DNA from: Paenibacillus qinlingensis
GTDB taxonomy: Bacteria; Bacillota; Bacilli; Paenibacillales; NBRC-103111
DNA length: 64,000 nucleotides
NCBI RefSeq assembly: GCF_013204845.1
Contig: NZ_JABMKY010000023.1
Location: 1-64,000 of the forward strand
Direction of reading: 5' to 3'
How positions within the stretch are numbered: position 1 is the stretch's first letter; each line of letters opens with the position of its first letter. The position numbers and the translations under genes were made by a program. The notes under the pieces were generated by a model. It did not search any database and had not been told where the DNA came from. It saw only the letters and a list, made by a program, of their open reading frames with translations. Positions 34,520-43,506 of this stretch are shown here, in pieces.

Positions 34520-35890
34520 ATGAAAAAGAATTTCGTCGTTAGTATATCGGCATTAATGGCCATGTCCTTGACGTTAGCAGCTTGCGGAAACAGCACAGCC
34601 AGTCCATCGCCGAACATAGCTTCCACGGGCGAGAAGCAATCCGCAGCTCCAACGACTGCGAGCAGTGAAGCTCCAAAGAATGCGAATAACGATTCTTACA
34701 CGTTGCGGGTATCCAGCTGGTTCTTGGATGATACGACGCAATCGACGAATTTCAAACAAGCAGCAGAAAAGAAGTTTCGTGAAAAATACCCGAATGTGAA
34801 GGTGCAATGGGATACGTTAATTGGGGAGAAATACATGGATAAATTGAAGGCGGATCTTACCGCAGGCAGTGCGGCGGATGTCATCTTCAGTCAGAACGTC
34901 GCGCAGTTCGGGAAAGCCGGATATTTGGCTGATTTGTCTAACGAGCCATGGGCGGCGAATGTCCTGGATGCAACCAAGCCGTTAGAGTCCTTCGATGGCA
35001 AGCTGTACGGCGCAGCAGCAACGGTCTCGGTGAACGGTGTATTTTATAATAAGAAAATATTTAGCGATGCCAGCTTGCAGCCACCCAAAACGTGGGATGA
35101 CTTCATCGCCATTAACGAAAAGCTGAAAGCCAAAAAAGTGACACCAATTATCGCCGGATTCAAAGATGCGTGGACGATTGGATTGACACTTGGCGTGATC
35201 GCCGACTCCATGATCGAGGTGGCTAACCCGAACTATCTATTCGATATCTATAATGGCAAGGCTAAGCTTACCGGCCCAGAAATGACAGCTACGACAGATG
35301 CGTTCCTGCAATTGGCTAAGGGCGGTTACTTCAATAAGGATGCCCTATCCTTGGATTGGCCGGGCAGCTTGGCTGCTTTTGAGCAAGGTAAAGCGGCCAT
35401 GATTATTCAAGGCAACTGGGTACCGGGGATGATGGACGGGGACGTGAAGGACAAAGGCATGCCGAAGCAAGAAGTTGGTTTCTTCGCAATGCCGAATAAA
35501 GAGGGGAAATCAGCGCTTTCAGCGGGACCTGACCACAGCATTTCGGTCAATGCCAAATCACAGCATATGCAAGCGGCGAAAGATTTTGTGGCCATGGTTT
35601 TAAGCCAGGACGTTCTATCCGTGCACATCAAAGATGTTGCTTTCCCGGGTATCAAAAATATTAAAGGAGATTTCGCCAATCCAGCCATGACGGACGTGAT
35701 GAATGCAATGAACACCAGCGCTTCCGTAATCGGCGTGAACAGCAGCAATTTCCTAGCTAGCTCAGCTTGGACGGGGATTCAAAACGGGGTGCTGAAAGTC
35801 ATCGGCGGTGGCGATTTCGGTGATACACTCGCAGTTGCTCAGCAGAACTATGATAAAGACAAAGGAACAATCGTTATTCCTAAGCAATAA
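34520..35890 (+). CDS. Sugar ABC transporter substrate-binding lipoprotein (family 1)
   Basis: A 456-aa extracellular solute-binding protein with signal peptide and lipobox (LTLAACGN), then a Ser/Thr/Pro-rich linker to about residue 55. The two-lobed fold is suggested by YTLRVSSWFLDD at the first strand, the loop LYGAAATVSVNGVFYNKKIF typical of maltose/multiple-sugar binders, and the hinge FEQGKAAMIIQGNWVPGMM. GGGGG precedes the ATG at a normal distance. It heads an operon with two permeases and a GH99-like enzyme. No ATPase is present, so an MsmX-type shared ATPase is expected. Confidence 0.92.
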   Translation: MKKNFVVSISALMAMSLTLAACGNSTASPSPNIASTGEKQSAAPTTASSEAPKNANNDSYTLRVSSWFLDDTTQSTNFKQAAEKKFREKYPNVKVQWDTLIGEKYMDKLKADLTAGSAADVIFSQNVAQFGKAGYLADLSNEPWAANVLDATKPLESFDGKLYGAAATVSVNGVFYNKKIFSDASLQPPKTWDDFIAINEKLKAKKVTPIIAGFKDAWTIGLTLGVIADSMIEVANPNYLFDIYNGKAKLTGPEMTATTDAFLQLAKGGYFNKDALSLDWPGSLAAFEQGKAAMIIQGNWVPGMMDGDVKDKGMPKQEVGFFAMPNKEGKSALSAGPDHSISVNAKSQHMQAAKDFVAMVLSQDVLSVHIKDVAFPGIKNIKGDFANPAMTDVMNAMNTSASVIGVNSSNFLASSAWTGIQNGVLKVIGGGDFGDTLAVAQQNYDKDKGTIVIPKQ

Positions 35891-35918
35891 GAACACTAAG
35901 TAAAAACTCTAAGGATAG

Positions 35919-35946
35919 CCGGTTGCGGCCACAGCTACAGCTGGCT
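35919..35946 (+). other. Hairpin between binding-protein and permease genes
   Basis: AGCCGGT and an AGCTGGCT-like arm enclose a loop of about 14 bases; the pairing is imperfect and no T run follows. Its position matches the stronger hairpins at 15342 and 45940. Confidence 0.4.
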
Positions 35947-35967
35947 GTCTAATCAGGGGAGAATCGT

Positions 35968-36846
35968 ATGAACAATGAACGCAAACTGTTTCGCTTTGGG
36001 TTGTTGTTAACGCTGCCAGCGACCGTCATATTTCTACTTTTTAATTATTATCCGTTTGTTAGCTCTCTGTACTATTCCTTTACACAATGGGACGGGATTA
36101 ACAAACCTATTTTCATCGGTCTGAAAAATTATACCGACTTATTTCACGATCAGGCGATGCTCCATGGTGGGCTTCATACGCTGTACATCGTGATCTTCGG
36201 GATCATCATCTCTAATCCGCTTTCTTTGCTTCTGGCTTTGATATTAGACAAACCGTTTCGGACGAAATCGATCCTGCGAACCGCCTTTTATTTGCCCGTT
36301 ATTATTAGCTTGGTCGTCGTGTCGATTGTGTGGAACTTCTTATTGAAATACGACGGTGTCATGAATGCCGTGCAGACGGGGCTTGGATTGGGTGCGTATA
36401 CGCAAGATTGGCTGGGGAGTATTCATTATGCGCTTGGAATGATCATTATGATTTCCGTATGGCAGGGTACCGGTTTTGGAGCTGTTATTTACTTAGCGGG
36501 GCTGCAGTCCATTCCCAAGGAAATTTTGGAAGCCTCGCAGATCGATGGTGCCAGCGGCTGGCGTAAGGTCATCTATATCATTATCCCGCTGATCATGCCA
36601 GTGATCACGATTTGTACATTTTTCGGTCTTGTTGGTTCTTTAAAAATGTTCGATCTACCGTTTGTACTGACAAACGGGGGGCCAGGGGATGCGACGCTGA
36701 CGATCGCTCAAGCGATTTATAATTTTGCTTTCGTCAATCAAACGTATGGCTATTCGACGGCAGCAGGTATTGTCTTCATGATCATTTGCCTGATCGTGAC
36801 AACGTTACAATTGAGAATTACCCGGAAAATGGAGGTAGAACTATGA
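35968..36846 (+). CDS. Sugar ABC transporter permease (UgpA/MalF-type)
   Basis: A 292-aa membrane permease with six predicted helices. The EAA loop is ILEASQIDGASGWRKVIYIIIPLIMPV (about 190-216). The N-terminus TLPATVIFLLFNYYPFVSSLYYSFTQWDG is typical of the group. GGGGAG precedes ATG 35968. Its stop overlaps the start of the next permease (ATGA). Confidence 0.93.
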   Translation: MNNERKLFRFGLLLTLPATVIFLLFNYYPFVSSLYYSFTQWDGINKPIFIGLKNYTDLFHDQAMLHGGLHTLYIVIFGIIISNPLSLLLALILDKPFRTKSILRTAFYLPVIISLVVVSIVWNFLLKYDGVMNAVQTGLGLGAYTQDWLGSIHYALGMIIMISVWQGTGFGAVIYLAGLQSIPKEILEASQIDGASGWRKVIYIIIPLIMPVITICTFFGLVGSLKMFDLPFVLTNGGPGDATLTIAQAIYNFAFVNQTYGYSTAAGIVFMIICLIVTTLQLRITRKMEVEL

Positions 36847-37682
36847 CGCAATCCTCCCTTACAGCGAAGCGCAAGCCTGGGTTTATTGTGCTAGAAGTAA
36901 TTCTGCTAGTCATGGCTCTGCTCTATCTTTTTCCGGTTATCTACCTATTCGCAGCGAGTATGAAGAAGAGTGCGGAGTTCTACGAACCGCTTAAACTCCC
37001 GCATTGGTATTTCGGCAATTACGCCAAAGTATTCGAGCAGACCCATCTGTTTCAGGCTCTGGGAAACACTCTCTATATTTGTTTGGTGACGCTCGCTATC
37101 AATATTCTCGTCTCGTCGATGGCGGGTTATATTATTGGAAGAAACCAACATCGATATTTTCAATTGTTGTTCTATGTGTTCCTGTCCGGCATGATTATTC
37201 CGGTTCAGACGAGCATGGTTCCTTTATTTAAATTACAGCAAATTCTTCATATGCAAAGCTCGCTCACGTACTTGTGCCTGCTGTATGTTGCGGGCGGAAT
37301 CCCTTATGGGACGATGGTTTATACTGGATTTATCAAATCAGTTCCGAGGGAACTGGAAGAGTCGGCTTCGATCGACGGGGCAGGACGATTCCGCACCTTT
37401 TGGTTGATTATTTTTCCACTGTTGCTGCCGGCAACGGGCACGATACTCGTAACGACCGTATTTTGGTATTGGAATGATTTCATTAGTCCATTGTTATACT
37501 TGGATATTAACCATACACCAACTTTGATTACGCTGATCTTTAAATTTAAAGTCGACCGTGGCGTGGATTGGGGACCGATTTTCTCCATTTGCGTGTTGGC
37601 GACGTTACCCTTAATCGTATTGTTCTTGTTTACACAGAAATATCTCATTAAAGGCTTTGTTGCAGGTGCCGTGAAAGGGTAA
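36843..37682 (+). CDS. Sugar ABC transporter permease (UgpE/MalG-type)
   Basis: A 279-aa permease with six predicted helices, EAA loop ELEESASIDGAGRFRTFWLIIFPLLLPA, and the usual C-terminal FTQKYLIKGFVAGAVKG. The start is ATG 36843, preceded by GGAGG, overlapping the previous stop by 4 bases. A longer in-frame opening to 36786 exists but lies inside the previous gene. It is the partner of the 35968 permease. Confidence 0.93.
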   Translation: MTQSSLTAKRKPGFIVLEVILLVMALLYLFPVIYLFAASMKKSAEFYEPLKLPHWYFGNYAKVFEQTHLFQALGNTLYICLVTLAINILVSSMAGYIIGRNQHRYFQLLFYVFLSGMIIPVQTSMVPLFKLQQILHMQSSLTYLCLLYVAGGIPYGTMVYTGFIKSVPRELEESASIDGAGRFRTFWLIIFPLLLPATGTILVTTVFWYWNDFISPLLYLDINHTPTLITLIFKFKVDRGVDWGPIFSICVLATLPLIVLFLFTQKYLIKGFVAGAVKG

Positions 37683-37726
37683 ACCGACGAAGCCTCCTAC
37701 ATTCATATCGGAGAAGGAGAATTATC

Positions 37727-38890
37727 ATGAAACAAACCGAGGTAGCTGTTTACTATTTTCCCAATTATCACCCCGATTCGCTCAATGAACAATGGCATGG
37801 TCAAGGTTGGACGGAGTGGGAATTGGTTAAAGCGGCAAGACCCCGATTCCAAGGGCACGATCAACCCAAAATTCCAATGTGGGGTTATGAGGATGAGTCG
37901 GATCCAGCGATTATGGCCAAAAAAATTCAAGCGGCTGCCGATCATGGCATCTCTTCGTTTATATTCGACTGGTACTGGTATGAGAATGGTCCATTCCTAC
38001 ACGGTGCGTTGGAGCGCGGGTTCCTAAATGCAGTGAATAGCCAGGAATTGAAATTTTCACTGATGTGGGCAAACCATGATTGGTATGATATTCAGCCTGC
38101 GCCGCGCAATTTCCGCAATAATTTGGCGGCAAGCGGGAAAGTGACGGAAGAGCAGTTCATCGCGGCAACCAATTACATGATTACGCATTATTTTCATCAA
38201 CCGAATTATTGGCGGGTGGATGGCGGGTTGTATTTTTCCATCTATGAGTTAATGAATTTAATTGAAGGATTGGGCGGAAGTTACGAGGAGACGAAGCGTA
38301 TTTTAGTGGATTTCCGTACTCGTGTACGTAATGCTGGGCTTGGTGAACTGCATCTGAATGCGATCGTCTGGGGTGTACAGAACCTGCCTGGCGAGAAAGC
38401 CATTGAAGATGTGAACAAAGTGTTGGAGGATCTTGGTTTTGACAGCATCACCTCGTATGTCTGGATTCATCACAACCCTATTCCACACTTTCCGATGTCG
38501 GACTATTCCTTGTATCGCGAATTATCGGTGAAAGATTTTGAACGGTTTACGAATGAATATGAGCTTCCGTACTTTCCAAACGTTTCGATGGGGTGGGATT
38601 CCAGCCCGCGTACGGTTCAGACAGATGTGTTCGATTGTGTTGGTTATCCTTACACACCTATCTTGGTGGGCAATACACCGCAGCAGTTCCAGAAGGCACT
38701 TTGGGAAGCGAAAACCTTCTTGGATAAAGGTGTTACCGAGCCTAGCATTTTAACGATTAATTCATGGAATGAATGGACAGAGGGGAGCTATCTGGAACCA
38801 GACACCCGTTATGGGATGAAATATTTGGAAGCAATTCGCGATGTATTTGGTATTAAGCGCAAGCAGGAATCTCAGGCAGAGGTTGGATAA
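37727..38890 (+). CDS. GH99-like (WbsX-type) glycoside hydrolase domain protein
   Basis: A 387-aa protein without a signal peptide. The N-terminal motif VAVYYFPNYHPDSLNEQWHGQGWTEWELV and the later FIFDWYWYENGPFLHGALE match the WbsX/GH99-like family, which shares a TIM-barrel fold with endo-alpha-mannosidases. The C-terminal NSWNEWTEGSYLEPDTRYG is the family's best-conserved stretch. It may cleave an oligosaccharide inside the cell after import by the transporter just upstream; activity within this family is poorly characterised. GGAGAAGGAG precedes the ATG, 44 bases after the permease gene. Confidence 0.85.
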   Translation: MKQTEVAVYYFPNYHPDSLNEQWHGQGWTEWELVKAARPRFQGHDQPKIPMWGYEDESDPAIMAKKIQAAADHGISSFIFDWYWYENGPFLHGALERGFLNAVNSQELKFSLMWANHDWYDIQPAPRNFRNNLAASGKVTEEQFIAATNYMITHYFHQPNYWRVDGGLYFSIYELMNLIEGLGGSYEETKRILVDFRTRVRNAGLGELHLNAIVWGVQNLPGEKAIEDVNKVLEDLGFDSITSYVWIHHNPIPHFPMSDYSLYRELSVKDFERFTNEYELPYFPNVSMGWDSSPRTVQTDVFDCVGYPYTPILVGNTPQQFQKALWEAKTFLDKGVTEPSILTINSWNEWTEGSYLEPDTRYGMKYLEAIRDVFGIKRKQESQAEVG

Positions 38891-38923
38891 AATCATCCTA
38901 TTCCTCGCTAGGAGGGAGAACCT

Positions 38924-39886
38924 ATGAGTAACATACGGCAAGTCGATTTCCTGAATTTGGCCCCCTATGTCAGGTACGTGCATGAGTTTGAGCATAAGGA
39001 GCTTTCTGCCGTCAAGGTACCTCCACGCATTATTTATGATTACGAAATGATCTTCATGATTGGAGGCTCAGGGAACTACCGAATTAACGATCGTTCCTTT
39101 GTATTGAGTGCGGGGGATCTATGCATCATCCCCCCTTTCGTGCAAAATTCTTTCTTTGTACCGCAAGGACAATACTGCAATTATATCGCTGTGCATTTTG
39201 ATCTCGTCTATATGGGGCACAATTATGATTTTTCGCCTGAGGATGTCTATGTGAATCTAGATTATCAGAATATGGATAGCATTCCTTGGGAAGAAGAGTT
39301 AACCCACCGGCCTCATGTTGTGCTCAATGAAATTTCATTCCCTGATCATATGCAGCCAAGCGATCCTATCTTCATAGCCAATACGTTAAAAGATTTGCAT
39401 GCCGCCTTCGTATCGAAGGAGTATGGCTATCACTTAAGGCTGCGGATCCTGCTGCTGCAACTGCTGGAGGCCGTAGTGAAGGATATTGCGACGAACGACG
39501 GGGTCGGCAAACGGCATAAGTATCGCGAGACGATCGCAGGGGCCATTCAGATTATGAAAAATCACTACAAGGATCCGCCGGATTATCGGCAGATGGCCAC
39601 TGATTTCGGTTTATCGCTGAATTATTTCCGGACGCTTTTTAAAGAGGCGACAGGTAAAGCTCCATTGGAATATTTGATTCAAATTCGCATGGATAAAGCG
39701 AAGGAACTGTTAACAACGACCAACTATTCAGTTGGAGAAATCAGTGTCATGGTTGGGTATGACAACATTCATCATTTTAGCAAATTATTTAAAAAGATCG
39801 AGGGCATTTCACCAAAGCATTACTTGGAGTCCTTGACGGGACGCAAAGGAGTATCAACTACGCGGAATTCAACGAATTCGACGTAG
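38924..39886 (+). CDS. AraC-family regulator with cupin sensor domain
   Basis: A 320-aa regulator. The cupin-like domain (about 20-130) includes IIYDYEMIFMIGGSGNYRINDRSF and DLCIIPPFVQNSF. The double helix-turn-helix (about 210-305) includes DYRQMATDFGLSLNYFRTLFKEATGKAPLEYL and VGYDNIHHFSKLFKKIEGISP. AGGAGGGAG precedes the ATG. It follows the GH99-like gene by 33 bases and is likely cotranscribed, closing the sugar operon with its own control gene. Confidence 0.9.
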   Translation: MSNIRQVDFLNLAPYVRYVHEFEHKELSAVKVPPRIIYDYEMIFMIGGSGNYRINDRSFVLSAGDLCIIPPFVQNSFFVPQGQYCNYIAVHFDLVYMGHNYDFSPEDVYVNLDYQNMDSIPWEEELTHRPHVVLNEISFPDHMQPSDPIFIANTLKDLHAAFVSKEYGYHLRLRILLLQLLEAVVKDIATNDGVGKRHKYRETIAGAIQIMKNHYKDPPDYRQMATDFGLSLNYFRTLFKEATGKAPLEYLIQIRMDKAKELLTTTNYSVGEISVMVGYDNIHHFSKLFKKIEGISPKHYLESLTGRKGVSTTRNSTNST

Positions 39887-40441
39887 AGGTGATGGACATG
39901 AAAGTTACCTGCTGAAGATGTTTCTAATACGCTCGCGCAAGTCGAAAAAATCGACTTACGTGACTCCTTGATGCCACTCCCTATGAAATTTAGGGATAAA
40001 TGGAAAAAATCCATCTATTTTTCGTGATTTCCGCGATTTGAAGCGATGAGATGGATTTTCTACAGCTAATATCTTGTGTTTGGAGCGAATATAGGGAAAT
40101 GTCCCGAATTAGATACATTTTTTCCATTTGTTTTAAATATTTCTTCAAATAACTGAGAAATAGATGGAGGTTTTCCAGCTAATCATGAGTTTAACGAATA
40201 GCCCATCTAATCAAAGTAGACGAACGTAAGAGTCGCAGTCGCAAGAGAGGAGACCAACCTCAAGTAGTGACAAACTACTTAGGGTTGGTCTCTTCGCTTT
40301 GGAACATGCTGAATGCTGTTTATCACCATACGAAACTAATACTCTCACAAACAATTTCTAATATTAATCTAATAGTCTTCATTTACTATACAGATATAGG
40401 CAAAGTAACTATTCTATATAACTAGAACGGAGATGGATACG
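39887..40441. repeat. Intergenic repeat block and terminator
   Basis: Diverged copies of an AGATGGATTTTCTACAGCTAA-like unit (here given in parts) occur as GATGGATTTTCTACAGC (about 40049-40065) and GATGGAGGTTTTCCAGC (about 40163-40179), with shorter related pieces AAAATCCATCT and ATACATTTTTTCCATTT. A strong hairpin terminator follows at 40249. No gene is supported. Confidence 0.55.
40249..40300 (+). terminator. Terminator hairpin before the Spo0E-like gene
   Basis: GAGACCAACC and GGTTGGTCTC enclose AAGTAGT..ACTACTT, giving a long stem with a short loop. The T-rich tail (TCTTCGCTTT) is weak, so it may be only partly effective. Confidence 0.65.
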
Positions 40442-40621
40442 ATGGAATCCAAACTTCAGCAGAAAATTGACAGCTTGCGATTCGAAATGATTAATCAAGC
40501 GGTGATTCATGGTAGCCTGACACATGAAAAAGTCGTATCCGTTAGTCAGTTGTTAGATAGATACATTGTGCTATACCAGAAACTTATTATCAAAAAAGCA
40601 AAGCTGAAGCTCATTAGTTAA
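40442..40621 (+). CDS. Spo0E-family aspartyl-phosphate phosphatase
   Basis: A 59-aa protein made of two helices. The Spo0E signature SQxLD appears as VVSVSQLLDRYIVLYQK near residues 33-49. Members dephosphorylate the sporulation regulator Spo0A-P and delay sporulation. I chose ATG 40442 because GGAG lies 9 bases upstream; an ATG at 40433 directly abuts that site. It converges on the next gene with only 2 bases between the stops. Confidence 0.87.
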   Translation: MESKLQQKIDSLRFEMINQAVIHGSLTHEKVVSVSQLLDRYIVLYQKLIIKKAKLKLIS

Positions 40622-40623
40622 AG

Positions 40624-40938
40624 CTAATTTTGCTCATCAGGTGCAGTTGCTTCTTCGGCTGCCGCGACTTCATTATTCGTTTCTTCATTTACTTCTTCAT
40701 TCGCGACTTCAGCCGCTTCTTCGGCTGCTTCTGTAGTCACTTCTTCACTAACTTCTACCACTGCGCTCTCACTTTCAGTATCGGTCGAAGCTGAAGTGCC
40801 TCCTGCAAGTTGTTGAAGTGCCGCTAGTCTGATGTTCAAGCTCTTGATTCTTTCATCAGCTTGATTGCTAGTGCCAGATAGTTGCTGCGCATGCCGAAGC
40901 AAGGTTTGTACCCTTTGAATTTCTGCTGTATGTGCCAT
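40624..40938 (-). CDS. Small protein with acidic low-complexity tail, unknown function
   Basis: A 104-aa protein. Residues 1-45 look like an amphipathic helical hairpin (RVQTLLRHAQQLSG, ERIKSLNIRLAALQQLAGG). Residues about 48-104 are a low-complexity Glu/Ala/Val/Thr-rich acidic tail, probably unfolded. GGGGAGG precedes the ATG by about 8 bases, so it is a real gene. I do not recognise the family. It faces the Spo0E-like gene tail to tail. Confidence 0.75.
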   Translation of the reverse strand: MAHTAEIQRVQTLLRHAQQLSGTSNQADERIKSLNIRLAALQQLAGGTSASTDTESESAVVEVSEEVTTEAAEEAAEVANEEVNEETNNEVAAAEEATAPDEQN

Positions 40939-41217
40939 CGTTATGTTGCCTCCCCATAGTCTGTATTTGTTTTGGTACCGTACGAAATAAAATGATCAGT
41001 CATAGAAAAGTGTATACTTTTCCATGGTGTAGTACAAGGGAAATTAGTATTCAAATCGTAGAATATAGATAGCGTGGAAGCAAACCAATTCATGGCTTGC
41101 TTCTTTCCTATTTTTGTAACAATTCAATAGCTGAAAAGCTATGCTATGTATTATAATAAAAAAGACCGTACGGTTCGGTTTTTTAATCAAAAGCTCCTCG
41201 ATAGGAAGGATGAAGGT

Positions 41218-41859
41218 ATGTCCACCAGTAAAAAAGCTTACTTATTGATGTTATCCATTACAGTTGTATTTATCGTGTACGTCTTATACACCAACTTTGT
41301 TCATGATCCACAAGCAACCACTTTTCTAGGCCATAAAGAAACGCTTAAACGAGCATTGCATACGGAAGTCTGGCTGAAAGTGATGAATGTGCACGTCATT
41401 TTCGCATGCATGGCTATGCTATCGGGGGCTGCTAATTTCTCTACAGTTATCTTGAAAAAGCATCGTAAATTCCATCGTATGAACGGGTATTTCTACTTGA
41501 TTTCCGTGGTCATTGTTGACGTCACGTCCGGGTACATGGCGCCATATGCGACAGGTGGGAAAGCTAGCTCCATGGGGTTTAATTTGATGAATATTGTGTG
41601 GCTGGTTATGACGATCATCGCAATCGTAAAGATCAAGAAAAAACAGGTCAACCAACATCGCAAGTGGATGACGAGGAGTTATGCTTTTGTTTTTACGAAT
41701 CTCACGATTCATACCCTAACTGCGCTGCTCCATGATGGGGGCGGCCTTGCGTATACAACCAGCTACACCATAGCCGTGTATGGATCGATCATCTGTCTCA
41801 TGGTAGCTGCTGAGATCGTTATTCGAACTGTTTTTAGAAAACCTAGCACAATGATCTGA
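41218..41859 (+). CDS. DUF2306-family membrane protein
   Basis: A 213-aa membrane protein with about seven hydrophobic helices. The DUF2306 pattern is visible: FARILSGAANFST-like helix with HVIFACMAMLSG, then KKHRKFHRMNGYFYLISV, GYMAPYATGG, and VNQHRKWMTRSYAFVFTNLTIH. His and Arg residues in these helices are conserved in the family, whose function is unknown. The start is ATG 41218, with AGGAAGGA 7 bases upstream; a longer opening to 41146 has no site. It lies 13 bases before the DJ-1/PfpI gene and is probably cotranscribed with it. A palindrome ACCGTACGGT at 41165-41174 could be an operator. Confidence 0.85.
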   Translation: MSTSKKAYLLMLSITVVFIVYVLYTNFVHDPQATTFLGHKETLKRALHTEVWLKVMNVHVIFACMAMLSGAANFSTVILKKHRKFHRMNGYFYLISVVIVDVTSGYMAPYATGGKASSMGFNLMNIVWLVMTIIAIVKIKKKQVNQHRKWMTRSYAFVFTNLTIHTLTALLHDGGGLAYTTSYTIAVYGSIICLMVAAEIVIRTVFRKPSTMI

Positions 41860-41872
41860 AGGAGGCACTTTT

Positions 41873-42889
41873 ATGCATGTTCAAGTGGTATTATTCGATG
41901 GATTCGATCTTATGGACGCTTTGGCCCCGTATGAAGTTTTCGCTGCAGCGGCGATGTATGCCGGTGGAGCCATCACGGTGGAATTAGTGTCCGCAGAGGG
42001 GAAACGCTTGGTACCGAGCGGCATGAATGGACCTGCGATCGAAGCACAAGCTGCATTGGATCCGAGTCGATCAGGTATTATTCTTGTTCCGGGAGGTTCA
42101 GGCAAGCCAGAGGGAGATTCCGAAGATGCTGTTCCTTACATTCTAAGGTTAGCTATGGAGTCGGATTTAACATCATTGATGAAACAAGCTTTGGATCATG
42201 AGCATATCACGGTTGCAACGGTGTGCGGTGGTTCATTAGTGCTTGCCATGGGGGGCTTGTTGGAGGGGCGGTATGCGGTTACGAATCATTTGGGGATGTC
42301 TGCCTTAGGTGCCACGGGTACAATTCCGATTGAAGCCAGAGTCGTTGAGGATGGACATCGGTTGGTAAGTGGGGGTGGTGTGACATCAGGACTAGATGTA
42401 GCCCTGTACTTGGTGGAGCGTGAAGTAGGGCCTCAAATCGCATCTGCTGTCGAGAAATTATTTGAGTATGAACGACGAGGGACGGTGTGGCGTGCACAAG
42501 GTATCGTGCCGATTAACTTCGCAGCGAGTTGTGATACAACTGCCGAAGATCTATTAATCCCTGTAGTTGCTGAGACTCCCGATGGCGATTCCGCGATAGA
42601 AGGCACGTGGCAAACGACGATCGCAACGCCTATTGGTAAAATGTCCGTCACGCTGCACATTTCCTTGAAGGATGGATCCATACGGGGGACGGCAACGCAA
42701 GGCGATGAGGTTGATGAACTCATTAACCCTATATGGGATGGCAGACGATTGACATGGACGCAGAAGGTGAAGAAGCCGATGAGACTAAATTTGAAGTTCG
42801 AGGTAACCGTGCAAGGTGACTTCATGAGTGGAACTGCCAAAGCAGGGATGTTGCCGTCATCGAAGGTAACAGGCAGGCGATTGAACTGA
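41873..42889 (+). CDS. DJ-1/PfpI-family protein with a C-terminal beta-rich extension
   Basis: A 338-aa two-part protein. Residues 1-200 are a DJ-1/PfpI domain: VVLFDGFDLMDALAPYEVF at the start and the nucleophile elbow Cys in VATVCGGSLVLAMGGLLEGR (about 105-125), as in isonitrile hydratases. Residues about 240-338 form a separate beta-rich module (GTWQTTIATPIGKMSVTLHISLKDGSIRGTA..GRRL) of a kind found as a stand-alone or fused lipocalin-like domain. GAAGGAGG precedes the ATG. The neighbouring DUF2306 and TetR genes suggest a stress or detoxification unit. Confidence 0.86.
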   Translation: MHVQVVLFDGFDLMDALAPYEVFAAAAMYAGGAITVELVSAEGKRLVPSGMNGPAIEAQAALDPSRSGIILVPGGSGKPEGDSEDAVPYILRLAMESDLTSLMKQALDHEHITVATVCGGSLVLAMGGLLEGRYAVTNHLGMSALGATGTIPIEARVVEDGHRLVSGGGVTSGLDVALYLVEREVGPQIASAVEKLFEYERRGTVWRAQGIVPINFAASCDTTAEDLLIPVVAETPDGDSAIEGTWQTTIATPIGKMSVTLHISLKDGSIRGTATQGDEVDELINPIWDGRRLTWTQKVKKPMRLNLKFEVTVQGDFMSGTAKAGMLPSSKVTGRRLN

Positions 42890-42904
42890 GCAAGGTCAGA
42901 GAAA

Positions 42905-42946
42905 AACGGCTGCTAATGAGCCTTATAGGTCATGAGCAGCCGTTCA
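42905..42946. terminator. Hairpin terminator between convergent genes
   Basis: AACGGCTGCT and AGCAGCCGTT form a 10-bp stem around a 20-base loop. It overlaps the last codons of the TetR gene and has modest T runs. Confidence 0.6.
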
Positions 42947-43506
42947 ATATGTTGCATGGCATATGCGACATGACGGTTATCCCGCGTTAGTCTACTGGCC
43001 ATGATGGCACCTTCAATGGTTGAAAAAATAAAAGAAGCCACAGATTCTAACTCTATCTCCGGTTGAAATTCTCCAGTGCTCACGCCTTGAGCTAGTAGGG
43101 ATTGAATGAATCCCAACATTTGCGTGTAAGCCAGGGTAGCATGATCTCGAAGAACGGGAAAGGAGTGGTCGCTTTCGACCGCCGTATTTAAGAATGGACA
43201 TCCGCCTTGAATCGGAGGGTTATGGACGGTGTCACGGTATACATCGCACATGGCTAGAATTTTGCCCATCGCCGTGTCCTGAAGTTCAATGGCTGCGGAG
43301 AAATGCTGCCATAAGACTCCTCCAGCATATTGGAACGCTTCAATTGCAATATCGTCTTTGCTGGTGAAAGTGCGATAGATCGCTCCTTTGGTTAAACCAG
43401 TCGCGTCCATAATATCTTGCATCGTCGTGCCTGTGTACCCTTTATCATTAAATAGAACAGCCGATTTCTCAATGATGCGGAGTTTCGTTTGTTCACCTTT
43501 GCGCAT
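42913..43506 (-). CDS. TetR/AcrR-family transcriptional repressor
   Basis: A 197-aa regulator with an N-terminal helix-turn-helix (TKLRIIEKSAVLFNDKGYTGTTMQDIMDATGLTKGAIYRTFTSKDDIA) and a helical ligand domain. The sequence resembles the NemR/AcuR-like subgroup, which respond to reactive electrophiles. It converges on the DJ-1/PfpI gene. Its own upstream region at 43507-43550 has no obvious palindrome, so the operator is not known. Confidence 0.9.
   Translation of the reverse strand: MRKGEQTKLRIIEKSAVLFNDKGYTGTTMQDIMDATGLTKGAIYRTFTSKDDIAIEAFQYAGGVLWQHFSAAIELQDTAMGKILAMCDVYRDTVHNPPIQGGCPFLNTAVESDHSFPVLRDHATLAYTQMLGFIQSLLAQGVSTGEFQPEIELESVASFIFSTIEGAIMASRLTRDNRHVAYAMQHIERLLMTYKAH

Noticed and set aside
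41165-41174. ACCGTACGGT palindrome as operator of the TetR regulator
   Set aside because: It is in a suitable place before the DUF2306 gene, but only a partial relative (GTACCGTACG near 40976) is seen, and none lies before the tetR gene, so the link cannot be supported.
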